In this document: positions 16,736-26,676 of the stretch, piece after piece
Layout of the letters: each line of letters begins with the position of its first letter
Position numbering within the stretch: position 1 is the first letter of the stretch
NCBI GenBank assembly: GCA_963711495.1
Contig: CAVQEK010000004.1
Location: forward strand, 2,170,001 to 2,234,000
Source of the DNA: CAVQEK01 sp963711495
Lineage (GTDB): Bacteria; Bacteroidota; Bacteroidia; Cytophagales; Cyclobacteriaceae
Direction: 5' to 3'
DNA length: 64,000 bases
Program-made: the position numbers and the translations under genes
The notes under the pieces: generated by a model
Seen by the model: the letters and a program-made list of their open reading frames with translations, nothing else
What the model was told of the DNA's origin: nothing
Database searches by the model: none

Positions 16736-17872
16736 ATGAAAATTATTATAGCACCAAATGCATTTAAAAATGGTCTCGGCGCCAATGCTGTAGCCCAAGC
16801 AATAGAGCGAGGCATTAAAAGAAGCACTCTGTCTTGTGAAACAGTGATTTTTCCAATTGCGGATGGTGGAGACAATACCTTACCCATTTTAGGTGAATGG
16901 TTTGATGCAAAGAGTCATTCTTGTGCAGTGAATGATCCGTTGGGTAGGGAAATCACAGCACAATGGGCGGATATAATCAATGAAAAAACGGCAATAATTG
17001 AAATGGCCAAAGCATCAGGCATCAATTTATTGGATCACAGTGAACTGGATCCACTCAAAACCAATACCTACGGCACTGGTCAATTGATTAAAGCGGCTCT
17101 GGATCGTGGATGCGAAAAAATTATTCTCGGACTTGGCGGAAGTGCAACGATTGATGGCGGGTTGGGAATTATGATGGCATTGGGTTTGAAATTATTCGAT
17201 GATCATGGAAAAATAATAAATCACCTGGAAAATCCTTTATTATATCTACACCATATTGATACAGACGATTTAGATGCCAGATTGAAACAAGCAAATTTTG
17301 TGTTGCTTTGTGATGTAGAGAACACATTGCTCGGAGAAAAAGGAGCAGCTCCTGTCTTTGGACCTCAAAAAGGAGCGGATGACAGGGTTATTTCTATCCT
17401 GGAGAATAAACTGGAAATTTACCGTAAGATCCTCAGGGAATTGACCAGCAATGATTACACTTCATTGCCCGGGACCGGCGCTGCTGGAGGCATCGCAGTA
17501 TCGTTTTTGGCATTTTGTAATGCCAAATTGGTCAATGGTGTCGATTATTTACTCGATATCATGGGATTTGACGAAGCACTTCAAAGTGCTGATCTGCTTA
17601 TCACGGCGGAGGGACATGCTGATGCTCAAACACTAGGGGGCAAGGGCCCTTTTGGGGTGGCAAAAAAAGCGGCGATGGCTGGAATCAATTCAATATTATT
17701 GGCCGGTAAAGTGGTTGATTTCCCAATATTAAATAAAGTTTTCAGCGCGGTCATACCTATTTCTAATGGCGCAAAATCACCCAAGGAAGCAATAGCCAGC
17801 ACTTCTGAAGATCTCGAAAATACAGCCTGGCAATTGGGCAATTTATTGTCTCTTCATCTGGATTATCACTGA
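16736..17872 (+). CDS. glycerate kinase (GlxK/GarK family)
   Basis: 378 residues, the usual length for type I glycerate kinases, which phosphorylate D-glycerate (to 2-phosphoglycerate in this family). Family marks are IIIAPNAFKNGL at the start, PIADGGDNT near residue 42, a LGLGGSATIDGG nucleotide-binding loop near 134, PGTGAAGGIA near 242 and ITAEGHAD near 292. It is convergent with, and overlaps by 7 bp, the thioredoxin-like gene. No glyoxylate-pathway neighbours are visible, so the source of glycerate is unknown. Confidence 0.93.
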   Translation: MKIIIAPNAFKNGLGANAVAQAIERGIKRSTLSCETVIFPIADGGDNTLPILGEWFDAKSHSCAVNDPLGREITAQWADIINEKTAIIEMAKASGINLLDHSELDPLKTNTYGTGQLIKAALDRGCEKIILGLGGSATIDGGLGIMMALGLKLFDDHGKIINHLENPLLYLHHIDTDDLDARLKQANFVLLCDVENTLLGEKGAAPVFGPQKGADDRVISILENKLEIYRKILRELTSNDYTSLPGTGAAGGIAVSFLAFCNAKLVNGVDYLLDIMGFDEALQSADLLITAEGHADAQTLGGKGPFGVAKKAAMAGINSILLAGKVVDFPILNKVFSAVIPISNGAKSPKEAIASTSEDLENTAWQLGNLLSLHLDYH

Positions 17873-18450
17873 TTTACCAGGGATAACAGGAAATTTTTAA
17901 ATTGGTCTGTATTGTATTTTGCCATGCCCGCCCGCTTTACGACAATCTCACCTTCCGGTGAAATCACGAAAGTGGTTGGAATACTCCGGCTGAAAAAGAC
18001 TTTGGGCAATGATCCATTCATGTGGTAAATCGGGAAAGCGAAGTTCTTTTTCGCCTTGAAAGATTTGGCCTTTTCAAAATCATCGTCTTCCGAGATCAAC
18101 ACAAACCGGATTTTTTCTTTTCCAATGGAATGGTAAAGCTCATCAATATCAGGCATTTCAGCGATACATGGCGGGCACCAGGTGGCCCAGAAATTGAGAA
18201 AAACAGCCTGATCTTTGAACTTTGAGAAAGGCACTTCATTGCCTTGTTCATCGATCAATGTAAAATTATAAGAGGCTTTCGCGGGATCGTCCATGTCGAT
18301 ATTTGGTCTGATTATCCCGGTTTTAAGTACCAGGCCCTGAACAAAACCTACAACAGGTGTGTACCATCCAGTTGTGTATAAAACGACTATTATGCCCAGG
18401 AAAATGAGCCATTCCGTAATTTCCCTTTTTATTGATTTTTTCTTTTTCAT
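17866..18450 (-). CDS. TlpA-like membrane-anchored thioredoxin
   Basis: 194 residues. One N-terminal membrane helix (about 12-35) anchors a periplasmic thioredoxin fold (about 58-194) with the active site WATWCPPCIAEMP and the cis-Pro segment SIPTTFVI. Proteins of this kind reduce periplasmic disulfides, for example in cytochrome c biogenesis, or act in oxidative stress. Specific partners cannot be told from this context. Its 3' end overlaps the convergent glycerate kinase gene by 7 bp. Confidence 0.9.
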   Translation of the reverse strand: MKKKKSIKREITEWLIFLGIIVVLYTTGWYTPVVGFVQGLVLKTGIIRPNIDMDDPAKASYNFTLIDEQGNEVPFSKFKDQAVFLNFWATWCPPCIAEMPDIDELYHSIGKEKIRFVLISEDDDFEKAKSFKAKKNFAFPIYHMNGSLPKVFFSRSIPTTFVISPEGEIVVKRAGMAKYNTDQFKNFLLSLVNQ

Positions 18451-18550
18451 TTCCGGTATTATGTCATTCTAAACACTAATTTTGCCCCAATTTTGTTATT
18501 TCAAAAGGGTTTGGAAGTAACTAATCTCACGTAAATATAGCTAAAGATAG

Positions 18551-20791
18551 ATGGAGAAAACTTATGAAAATGTCGTTGCGGCGGAATTGGGATTGAAAGT
18601 TTCACAAGTCAAAGCAACCATCAATTTATTGGATGGGGGGGCCACGATACCTTTCATTTCAAGATATAGAAAAGAAGCCACAGGGAGTCTGGATGAACTG
18701 CAAGTGGAAAAAATCAGAAACAGGGTCAGCCAACTTCATGAGTTGGACAAACGGAAAGAGAGTGTAAAAAAATCCATAGATGAACAAAACAAACTGACGC
18801 CGGAATTAAAAGCCAAAATTGATGCTGCGATAACACTTGCTGAAGTTGAGGACATTTATTTGCCATATAAACCGAAACGGAAAACCAGGGCATCCATCGC
18901 CAAAGACAAGGGCCTTGAACCTCTGGCCATGTTAATATTAGAACAAGGTTCATTGGATCCGAAAATGGAAGCAGAGAAATTCCTGGATGAGGAAAAAGGA
19001 GTTGGAAATATTGAAGAGGCCCTGGCAGGCGCCCGGGATATTATTGCAGAAATGATCAATGAAGATGCCGCTGTGCGGGCCAAGATCCGGGCGTTATTTT
19101 TTAAAACGGGGACGATACGTTCCAAAGTAATTAAAGGGAAAGAGGAAGAAGGACAAAAGTACAGTGATTATTTTGAATGGGAAGAAAAACTTGATTCTGT
19201 TCCATCTCACCGTCTGCTGGCCATGCGCAGGGGAGAAAAAGAAATGTTCCTCAGTCTGGATATTAGTCCGGCGGAAATGGATGCCCTGGAAATCATAGAA
19301 AAATTATACATTAAGACCAACAGTTCATGCGGCCAACAAGTAAAATTGGCGATTGCGGATGGATACAAACGATTGCTTAAACCTTCGATTGAGACTGAAG
19401 TGCGGCTTAGTACCAAAAAGAAAGCGGATGAAGAAGCTATCAGGGTGTTTAAAGAAAATCTGAGACAATTGCTGCTGGCGCCTCCGTTGGGACAAAAACA
19501 AGTTTTGGCGGTAGACCCCGGTTTCAGAACAGGTTGTAAATTGGTGTGCCTCGATCGACAAGGCAAATTACTGCATTATGATACCATTTTCCCCAATGAG
19601 CCACAACGCAAAACGATAGAATCTGCGAAGATTGTTCACCAAATGGTATCTCAATACAACATTGAAGCCATCGCCATTGGGAATGGGACAGCGAGCAGAG
19701 AAACAGAATCATTTATCAAATCGATCGGTTTGCCCAAAGAAATTATTGTTGTTATGGTGAATGAGAGTGGCGCTTCGATCTATTCCGCCTCGGAAGTCGC
19801 CCGCAATGAATTTCCCGATTATGATGTTACCGTTCGTGGTTCCGTTTCTATCGGGCGTCGTTTGATGGACCCACTTGCAGAACTGGTTAAAATTGATCCG
19901 AAATCAATCGGCGTTGGTCAGTATCAACACGACGTGGACCAATCGGCGTTAAAACAAAGTCTTGACGACACAGTCATGAGTTGTGTGAATGCGGTGGGCG
20001 TGGAATTGAATACCGCGAGTAAAGACTTGTTGTCCTACGTATCTGGTCTGGGTCCGGTTTTGGCTAAAAATATAATTGATTATCGCAATGAAAATGGTGC
20101 TTTCATCAATCGAAATGCCTTAAAGAGTGTACCGCGTCTAGGAGAAAAGGCTTTTGAACAAGCTGCTGGATTTTTGAGGATAAATAATGCCGGCAATCCG
20201 CTCGATGCCAGTGCGGTCCATCCGGAGAGCTATTCGATTGTGGAGCATATGGCCTCTGATGCTCAATGTTCTGTACAGGATCTCATGAGCAATGCAGCGT
20301 TACGCAAATCAATTAATTTGAATCAATATGTGCGTGAAACTGTAGGAATACCAACACTCACCGATATTATCCAGGAACTTGAAAAACCCGGTCGTGATCC
20401 AAGGGAATCCTTTGAGATTGTTGAATTTAAAGAAGGTGTCCATAATATGGAAGATCTCAAGGTAGGCATGGAATTGAATGGTGTGGTCACCAATATTACC
20501 AATTTCGGTGTTTTTGTAGATGTGGGCGTACATCAGGATGGTCTGCTGCACAAGAGCCATATTGCAGATCGTTATGTTGAAAATCCGGCGGATTTCCTGA
20601 AAATACAACAGAAAGTGAACGTCACGGTCCTCAGTGTTGATATTGCCCGCAAAAGGATTTCATTGTCAATGCGGCCAAATCCATTTGATGAAAAGCCAAA
20701 AAAAGACAAGGTTTCAAAAAAAGAAAATCAGGATCAGAACATTTCTTTTGATGACAAACTGTCCATGTTGAAAAATAAATTTCGGAAATAA
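18551..20791 (+). CDS. tex: Tex family RNA-binding transcription accessory protein
   Basis: 746 residues, normal for Tex. An N-terminal Tex helical region (about 1-190, TIPFISRYRKEATG) is followed by a YqgF/RNase H-like domain (about 320-450, LAVDPGFRTGCKLV), helix-hairpin-helix repeats (about 480-560, VSGLGPVLAKNI) and a C-terminal S1 RNA-binding domain (about 635-705, GVVTNITNFGVFVDVG). The charged tail is Lys-rich. Tex binds nucleic acids at transcribing RNA polymerase; its exact role is unsettled. A TAATTTTG at 18477-18484 may be its -7 element. Confidence 0.95.
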   Translation: MEKTYENVVAAELGLKVSQVKATINLLDGGATIPFISRYRKEATGSLDELQVEKIRNRVSQLHELDKRKESVKKSIDEQNKLTPELKAKIDAAITLAEVEDIYLPYKPKRKTRASIAKDKGLEPLAMLILEQGSLDPKMEAEKFLDEEKGVGNIEEALAGARDIIAEMINEDAAVRAKIRALFFKTGTIRSKVIKGKEEEGQKYSDYFEWEEKLDSVPSHRLLAMRRGEKEMFLSLDISPAEMDALEIIEKLYIKTNSSCGQQVKLAIADGYKRLLKPSIETEVRLSTKKKADEEAIRVFKENLRQLLLAPPLGQKQVLAVDPGFRTGCKLVCLDRQGKLLHYDTIFPNEPQRKTIESAKIVHQMVSQYNIEAIAIGNGTASRETESFIKSIGLPKEIIVVMVNESGASIYSASEVARNEFPDYDVTVRGSVSIGRRLMDPLAELVKIDPKSIGVGQYQHDVDQSALKQSLDDTVMSCVNAVGVELNTASKDLLSYVSGLGPVLAKNIIDYRNENGAFINRNALKSVPRLGEKAFEQAAGFLRINNAGNPLDASAVHPESYSIVEHMASDAQCSVQDLMSNAALRKSINLNQYVRETVGIPTLTDIIQELEKPGRDPRESFEIVEFKEGVHNMEDLKVGMELNGVVTNITNFGVFVDVGVHQDGLLHKSHIADRYVENPADFLKIQQKVNVTVLSVDIARKRISLSMRPNPFDEKPKKDKVSKKENQDQNISFDDKLSMLKNKFRK

Positions 20792-20806
20792 TCCAGCAGT
20801 ATTGTC

Positions 20807-21262
20807 TCAGGTACGGGTAATGCTTTTCCATTCTTCATAACGCTGGCTGATCCTTTTGGCGATTTTTTCATAATTTTCCCAGTCATCATTTACATGATAA
20901 ATGGTCGGATGTGATGTAACCAAAACATCGATATAATCGCGTTTAAAAATTCCGCCTGCGTAATAATAGTAGGTGAAGAAATTGGTTTCAGTATTGAACA
21001 GCTCATGACTCAGTCGGCCATCCCAGATTTCTGCCAGGATGATGCAGGGGACCTCTCGTCGTTTAAATCTGTAAATTTCAGTTTCAGCCTCCTCTTCAAA
21101 ATATTCACTATACAGATCATGATCTATCACCCATCCCATGTAAATTCCAATATGTAAATAGGCCTTTTCAATAGGAAGGTTGGAAGGGAAATCTCCCAGG
21201 AAATGATCCTTGGCAAGGTCGTATACTTTATCTTGTGTTTTTTCTGCTACAAGTACTTCCAT
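20807..21262 (-). CDS. uncharacterised protein, DUF7832-like
   Basis: 151 residues from ATG 21262; a TTG 16 codons upstream is in frame but gives a poor N-terminus. There is no signal peptide or membrane segment. The pattern KVYDLAKDHF..GDFPSNLP, then HIGIYMGWVIDHDL and ...AEIWDGRLS, resembles an uncharacterised family (remembered as DUF7832) often found near toxin-immunity or polymorphic loci. No toxin gene is adjacent here. It is convergent with tex. Confidence 0.7.
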   Translation of the reverse strand: MEVLVAEKTQDKVYDLAKDHFLGDFPSNLPIEKAYLHIGIYMGWVIDHDLYSEYFEEEAETEIYRFKRREVPCIILAEIWDGRLSHELFNTETNFFTYYYYAGGIFKRDYIDVLVTSHPTIYHVNDDWENYEKIAKRISQRYEEWKSITRT

Positions 21263-21395
21263 AGAAAATCGTACTGCACGTTTAGTTAAAAATATATCAA
21301 GCGTAACCAAAAATATCGTCGATCGTAAGACAATTACCCATGAAAGAATCCAAATTCAATCACCGAATATGGGATCAACATTTGGTATAAATCCC

Positions 21396-22628
21396 TTAAT
21401 GGAAGAAAAGGTAACTGATTAAGATAGCGGCTAAGATACCGGCAGCATCGGCGATCAATCCGCAAACGACAGCATATCTGGTATTCCTGATATTTACCGC
21501 GCCAAAATAAAGTGCCAAAACATAAAATGTGGTTTCAGTAGAACCTTGCATTACACTGGCTACACGGCCAGCGAAAGAATCTGCCCCAAAATTTTTCATG
21601 GTTTCCACCATCATTGCCCGGGCGCCGCTGCCGGTAAGGGGTTTCATCAGGGCAGTAGGCATAGCATCAATAAAATCTGTATTGATATGCAACGTAGTCA
21701 ATACCCATTTCATCCCCTCAGTAAAATAATCCATAGAACCGGAGGCTCTGAAAACACTGATCGCCACCAGCATGGCCACCAGGTATGGAATAATCGTGAT
21801 GGCTACTGAAAAACCTTCTTTAGCCCCTTCGATAAATGTCTCATAGATATTGACCTTTTTCCGGAGACCCAACAGGATCATCCCTATAATTAGGCTGAAT
21901 AATAAAAAATTACTGGTGAAAGTCGAGATGGTCTGGATCTGTTGTTGGTCCAGGCGGGAGAAATAGATGATGATCCCGATTATAAAAGCCGTAAGTGACC
22001 CAAGGTAAAGCAAAATTGTTTTGTCCATCAGGTTGATTTTCTGATAGATACTTACCGCAATTAACCCGGCTAAGGTTGAAAAAAAAGTGGCGATCAAGAT
22101 TGGAAGAAAAATATCAGCCGGATCGGCAGCACCCATTTGTGCCCGGTAAACCATGATATTGATCGGGAACAGGGTAAGGCCTGAAGTATTGAGCACCAAA
22201 AACATAATCTGGGCATTGGAAGCTTTTTCTTTATCAGGATTGAATTCCTGAAGTCCTTCCATTGCTTTTAACCCCAGCGGTGTTGCGGCGTTATCCAGAC
22301 CGAGCATGTTGGCTGAAATGTTGAGCAGTAAAGGGCCCAATACGGGATGGTCTTTAGGAATTTCTGGAAATAATTTCCGAAAAAACGGTCCCACCAATTT
22401 ATACATCACGCGCACCATACCACCTTTTTCGCCCACCTTCACGATGCCAAGCCAGAAAGTAAGGACTCCTGTCAGGCCGAGGGAGATCGTAAAACCGGTT
22501 TTTGAGGACTCAATGATGGAGTTGAAAAGTTCGGTGAATATTTGAGTATCACCCAGAAAAAAAAGTTTCAATAACGCGACTACAAATGCGATGAGAAAGA
22601 AGGCAATCCAAATGTAATTTAAAGCCAT
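21396..22628 (-). CDS. nucleoside recognition (Gate) domain protein, SpmA-SpmB fusion type
   Basis: 410 residues with about ten membrane segments. Two Gate domains are visible in tandem. The first (about 40-150) contains LLLNISANMLGLDNAATPLG, as in spore maturation protein A. The second (about 275-385) contains ALMKPLTGSGARAMM, as in SpmB. In Bacteroidota the two are commonly fused in one chain. The transported substrate is unknown, and a sporulation role does not apply in this phylum. It is a single gene, upstream-flanked by the penicillin-acylase pair on the same strand. Confidence 0.88.
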   Translation of the reverse strand: MALNYIWIAFFLIAFVVALLKLFFLGDTQIFTELFNSIIESSKTGFTISLGLTGVLTFWLGIVKVGEKGGMVRVMYKLVGPFFRKLFPEIPKDHPVLGPLLLNISANMLGLDNAATPLGLKAMEGLQEFNPDKEKASNAQIMFLVLNTSGLTLFPINIMVYRAQMGAADPADIFLPILIATFFSTLAGLIAVSIYQKINLMDKTILLYLGSLTAFIIGIIIYFSRLDQQQIQTISTFTSNFLLFSLIIGMILLGLRKKVNIYETFIEGAKEGFSVAITIIPYLVAMLVAISVFRASGSMDYFTEGMKWVLTTLHINTDFIDAMPTALMKPLTGSGARAMMVETMKNFGADSFAGRVASVMQGSTETTFYVLALYFGAVNIRNTRYAVVCGLIADAAGILAAILISYLFFH

Positions 22629-22677
22629 TCAGCAATGCAGGGTTTTGATAATTGTCAAATATGAAATAATATGAAAT

Positions 22678-23049
22678 CTAATAGTAGTAGCCCGTTGATT
22701 TTTTTTCGAAAAGTTTTCTAAAATAATTTCCACTCAAAGCAGCAAATCCGCCAACGAAGCCTCCGATAAAACCAGCAAGAAAGACCATAACTACGGGATT
22801 GCTCATATGGAACAGTTCGGCAATTTTTGTAGTGAGTATCGCATAGGTTTCATTGTTGATCATCCAGGAAAAAGTGACCCATAACAAGCCAACACCAAAA
22901 AAGCCACTGAAATAAGCATTCCACGATGACTGTGCTGGTATGGCCAGTACCACCAGAAAAGACACAATCACCACTGACCACCAGGGTAAAAGTGACTCGG
23001 CGAAATACGCGAGACCCGCAATAAGTATAATTCTGAAAAATGTCTTCAT
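22678..23049 (-). CDS. small polytopic membrane protein coupled to penicillin acylase
   Basis: 123 residues with about four hydrophobic segments (roughly 5-22, 25-40, 46-65 and 85-108) and Gly-rich packing (FIGGFVGGFAALSG). No family is recognised. Its ATG overlaps the stop of the penicillin-acylase-family gene by 4 bases (ATGA), so the two are translated together and may work together in the envelope. Confidence 0.8.
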   Translation of the reverse strand: MKTFFRIILIAGLAYFAESLLPWWSVVIVSFLVVLAIPAQSSWNAYFSGFFGVGLLWVTFSWMINNETYAILTTKIAELFHMSNPVVMVFLAGFIGGFVGGFAALSGNYFRKLFEKKSTGYYY

Positions 23050-25478
23050 TTCTGCTTTTCCGTTGAGAGTGTTTGAGTAAAAATTATTTGGTTATCTTCT
23101 TCATTGGGAGAATGCATGAATAAAACAGGGTAATATTTCCCTTTTGTCCAGGCATCTATGAAATGGTCATACTGAGGATTTCCCGGATTTCCTGATTGTC
23201 CGCCGGCATAGTTACTCCAGGCTTTTACCTCAGGACCTAATGAGACAATTAATCGCTGTGAAGGTCCGTGGGTTCTTGTTACGGCATTAAGCGTAGTGGC
23301 GTCTCCGCCAATGGCAAGATCTACATAAGAAAAGGAAGTAAAGAAGGGTACCATGTGACGAAGTCCTGTGTTTTTATAATACCTCCAGGTTATTTCTGAA
23401 TTATTTTCTCTTTCCCACTGCTGAATACTTTCTGCCGCTTCCAGAAAAGAAAGATTGACCAGGTCTGTTAATTTCTCTTTTTGCGGTGTGGATTCGATGT
23501 CGATGAATTTGTAACCTGGAAAATGTTTGAGAATGTATATGGTTACGAAATTATCTGGTTTATCCAACGCCACATCCTGACGATCGAATTCATCCCAGAT
23601 CATATTATAAAGCAGTTGCCACCAGATTCTGAAATAAGCTGGAGACTTCTTATCGTAATCAAATTGATAGTTCCAACCCATCAATGCTTCAGCAATTTCT
23701 TTGGATGCACCTTTCAGATTTTGAGTTGACAAACTATCCAATAATGTTGGAAGAATGGATTCGGCCATAACGCTGTAGTCGTCCATTTGCATGTTCATCA
23801 TATCCTGAACATCGATGTTTTGTAAACTGTCGAGTAAATGGTTTATCCTGACATTTCTATAATGTTCAAAATGATCACAGTATATATAGTATGGGTACAA
23901 GCTATCGGTTGGGATTTGATTGCAGGAACTCACGAAACCACGTTTGGGATTAAGTATTGATGGATTTTGATTATTTGGAATATATCCTTGCCAATCGGTT
24001 TCATGTTTACTGCCATCCATAATAAATTTCCCCTGCTCACGCCATTTGTTGGGAAATTTTCCCTGAATGTTCATGGCAATATCACCTTGGGCTGAAGCAA
24101 ATGCCATGTTTTGAGGAGGGCATGAAAAATAGCGGATTGCCTTTTTGAATGCAGGATAGTCGTGTGCTTTGGGTAATTCCAGGAAAGTCATGGGTTCGTC
24201 GTTTTCCAAGGATGCAATCCAATGCATGGCCAGATCAACGTGCTGGTCATTTCCCATAAAATTCCGGTCATAAACCACCGGGCCATGGTGCGTATACACG
24301 ACGGTGTCGTAGTAGGTTTCCTCACCACGTACTTTGATGGCTTCTACTACTTTTCTGGTGTTCATCCATTTTCCATTATAGCGATACTGATTCCTGGTGC
24401 TGGTTCGATAGGTGATTTTATACCAATCGACCAGGTCGCGATAGGCGTTGGTAAATCCCCAGGCAATTGAATCATTGAAGCCGGTGATGATAAAAGGAAC
24501 TCCCGGCAGGTTGTGGCCAAAGGCATTCATTTCAGGGGTATGAATTTGCATCTGAAACCAGATACATGGTAGATTTAGACCCAGATGCATATCGTTGGCA
24601 AACAACGGATGTCCGCTTTTGGTGTTGGATCCGGAAACGGCCCAGTTATTCGATCCAATGGCCGGATCTGGTTTTTCTGAAATATTTTTGGTGAAAAGGA
24701 AAAGTTCATTGGCGCTGTCGGGTCTTTCTGTTTTTACGGGTTTAAAATCCCACCTGGTTCCGGCAGGAATAACAGGATCTTTATAGTCCAAATTTTCCGG
24801 AAATAAAAAATCAAAATCTTTTTTGCCAAACAGACTGACGGCATTGGTATTTTCCAGATCAGATTCTGACATCGTCAGCAAAGCAGACATGTATTTAAGT
24901 AAAAGGGCGCATTTGAGTTTTGTCCAGGGTTCAGGTTTATAGTCCAGGAGTTTATACTCTATGGGGTAATCTTTTCCCTGTAGGCTATTGATGTAGGCAT
25001 TCACTCCGGCCGTATATGCATCCAATATCCTGTTGATGGTATCATTTTGTTCCCAATGTTTCAGGTCGAGTTTAGCCCATTCCACCATACCTTGTCTTCT
25101 TTTCAGTCGATCGCGATTTAATGTAACCGGCCCGACAATTTCACTCAACCTGCCGGCAGCATCATGGGTCTCAAATTCCATCTGCCAAAGCCGGTGATAC
25201 GCGTTGATATATCCAACAGCTTTATAAAGGTCTTCTTCATTTTCGGCAAAAATATGAGGGATAAGATTCTTATCATATTTTACGGTCACCGGCGCCTGCA
25301 TACCTGGCAAATTGACCACATTTGGAGCACTGATAGACTGATTGGTGGCATTCTGCCAAAAGCCATGAAAAGGATCAAGTAATTTCCCCAGGGGAGGAAT
25401 ATTCGTAAACTTAAAATTCAAAGCAATTGTCAGTGCCAGCGTTATTAAAAAAGTAATTGCGAATCTTAAAAATTTCAT
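23046..25478 (-). CDS. penicillin acylase family N-terminal-nucleophile amidohydrolase
   Basis: 810 residues with an N-terminal membrane or signal segment (about 5-22), so periplasmic. The precursor has the Ntn-hydrolase layout: an alpha region to about 275, then GSNNWAVSG with Ser276 as the predicted new N-terminal nucleophile after self-cleavage, and a long beta chain with FANDMHLGL and GFNDSIAWGFTNAYRD oxyanion-hole segments. Family members hydrolyse beta-lactam side chains, acyl-homoserine lactones or other amides; the natural substrate here cannot be told. It is followed, with a 4-base overlap, by a small membrane protein gene. Confidence 0.92.
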   Translation of the reverse strand: MKFLRFAITFLITLALTIALNFKFTNIPPLGKLLDPFHGFWQNATNQSISAPNVVNLPGMQAPVTVKYDKNLIPHIFAENEEDLYKAVGYINAYHRLWQMEFETHDAAGRLSEIVGPVTLNRDRLKRRQGMVEWAKLDLKHWEQNDTINRILDAYTAGVNAYINSLQGKDYPIEYKLLDYKPEPWTKLKCALLLKYMSALLTMSESDLENTNAVSLFGKKDFDFLFPENLDYKDPVIPAGTRWDFKPVKTERPDSANELFLFTKNISEKPDPAIGSNNWAVSGSNTKSGHPLFANDMHLGLNLPCIWFQMQIHTPEMNAFGHNLPGVPFIITGFNDSIAWGFTNAYRDLVDWYKITYRTSTRNQYRYNGKWMNTRKVVEAIKVRGEETYYDTVVYTHHGPVVYDRNFMGNDQHVDLAMHWIASLENDEPMTFLELPKAHDYPAFKKAIRYFSCPPQNMAFASAQGDIAMNIQGKFPNKWREQGKFIMDGSKHETDWQGYIPNNQNPSILNPKRGFVSSCNQIPTDSLYPYYIYCDHFEHYRNVRINHLLDSLQNIDVQDMMNMQMDDYSVMAESILPTLLDSLSTQNLKGASKEIAEALMGWNYQFDYDKKSPAYFRIWWQLLYNMIWDEFDRQDVALDKPDNFVTIYILKHFPGYKFIDIESTPQKEKLTDLVNLSFLEAAESIQQWERENNSEITWRYYKNTGLRHMVPFFTSFSYVDLAIGGDATTLNAVTRTHGPSQRLIVSLGPEVKAWSNYAGGQSGNPGNPQYDHFIDAWTKGKYYPVLFMHSPNEEDNQIIFTQTLSTEKQK

Positions 25479-25620
25479 ATTTTTATAGGCAAAATCGACT
25501 GTTGGAAAATCTGGCAGTAAAATAAATTATATTTTTACAATTGCTAAAGATTCAGTGAAAATAATAAATTTCAAACGAGCAGACATTCCTACGGGGATTT
25601 AAAAAATGACAGCAAACTAT

Positions 25621-26469
25621 TCACTTCAGCTTGAGTAAATATTTAAGATTGCCGGAATTGAAAATTTTAAAATAATGCTGAGATATTTCCTGCTCTGATT
25701 GATTTGGTTTTAATTGCTTGATTAGCCGATCGGGGTAATATCGCTTTCCGTTGCTTTTGTCTACATAAAATATTTGGGGTTGGGTAATTTCTATTAATTG
25801 AAACCCGTGTTTTTCATATACTGCCCCGTTGGACCATTCCCAATCTGCGTAGGTCATGATATCGTCAGGTTTATGATTTTTAATGAAATATGTCAGCAAC
25901 TTACTAAAGCCGCCAACAACAGTACAATTCAGTGCATTCGCGAAACGGATCATTTCATAAGAGCGATAAATTTGATTGTCTCGTTCTATGCTTCTGGGCT
26001 TGCTAAATGCCATAATGGAACGAATAATGTCATCTTTTTCCAAACCATATTTATACTTCGTATTCAAGGAAACTTGCAAATGATTTTTTTTGAGAAATGA
26101 CTTTAGTTCATCTGCGGAGAGGTTTCTCACTGATGTCGTCCTTCCATGTATTCGTTCAGTTTTTTCAATTAATGACATCAATCTGGATTGTATGATCTTT
26201 TTTTGGTTGGACCATTCATCTTGCCAGATTTTCACTAAGTGGATGCCGTTTTTTTTGGCGATTTGACAATCCTTTTGAATTTCCGAAGGTTTGGAAGAAT
26301 TACGTTCGAAATAGTCGAGGGGAAATAGTTTTACAGCCAATCTAATTGACGGGAAAAAGAAATGAGTTTGTGGAATGATACTCGTGTTTTCCTCCATTTT
26401 TACATCAGGAAATTGCTGGAAAAAAGCCCTAAATTCTTCTTGAAAATCCCGATAAGTCATGAGAACCAT
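25621..26469 (-). CDS. homing-endonuclease-like protein with degenerate VSR-like nuclease domain
   Basis: 282 residues, no signal. Residues about 40-105 align by eye with the VSR/EDxHD-like nuclease core of phage homing endonucleases (IAIEFNGLYWHSE ... KGIQLIHIFEDEW type). Here the segment reads LAVKLFPLDYFER ... NGIHLVKIWQDEW, so the catalytic Glu and His appear replaced by Lys47 and Phe54. Residues about 165-245 match the second conserved module of the same proteins (RFANALNCTVVGGFSKLLTYF, MTYADWEWSNGAVYEKHGF). No intron or phage genes surround it. It may be a relic or a repurposed DNA-binding protein. Confidence 0.65.
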   Translation of the reverse strand: MVLMTYRDFQEEFRAFFQQFPDVKMEENTSIIPQTHFFFPSIRLAVKLFPLDYFERNSSKPSEIQKDCQIAKKNGIHLVKIWQDEWSNQKKIIQSRLMSLIEKTERIHGRTTSVRNLSADELKSFLKKNHLQVSLNTKYKYGLEKDDIIRSIMAFSKPRSIERDNQIYRSYEMIRFANALNCTVVGGFSKLLTYFIKNHKPDDIMTYADWEWSNGAVYEKHGFQLIEITQPQIFYVDKSNGKRYYPDRLIKQLKPNQSEQEISQHYFKIFNSGNLKYLLKLK

Positions 26470-26676
26470 ACTTCAAATTAAGATGAAAAATAGGAATTGT
26501 TGGTCATGCAGATAGTATTGATTTAGGTTAGTCAGTTTTTTCCGGTATACCGCCATTAATGTCATATGTAAGTTTCAATGGGAAATGAATACAATAAGTC
26601 ATTTACCAACTGGCTTATTTAAGGATTAAAAACAATAACGAAGATCATTATCGAAAAACCCTGAATTCCAAATACT

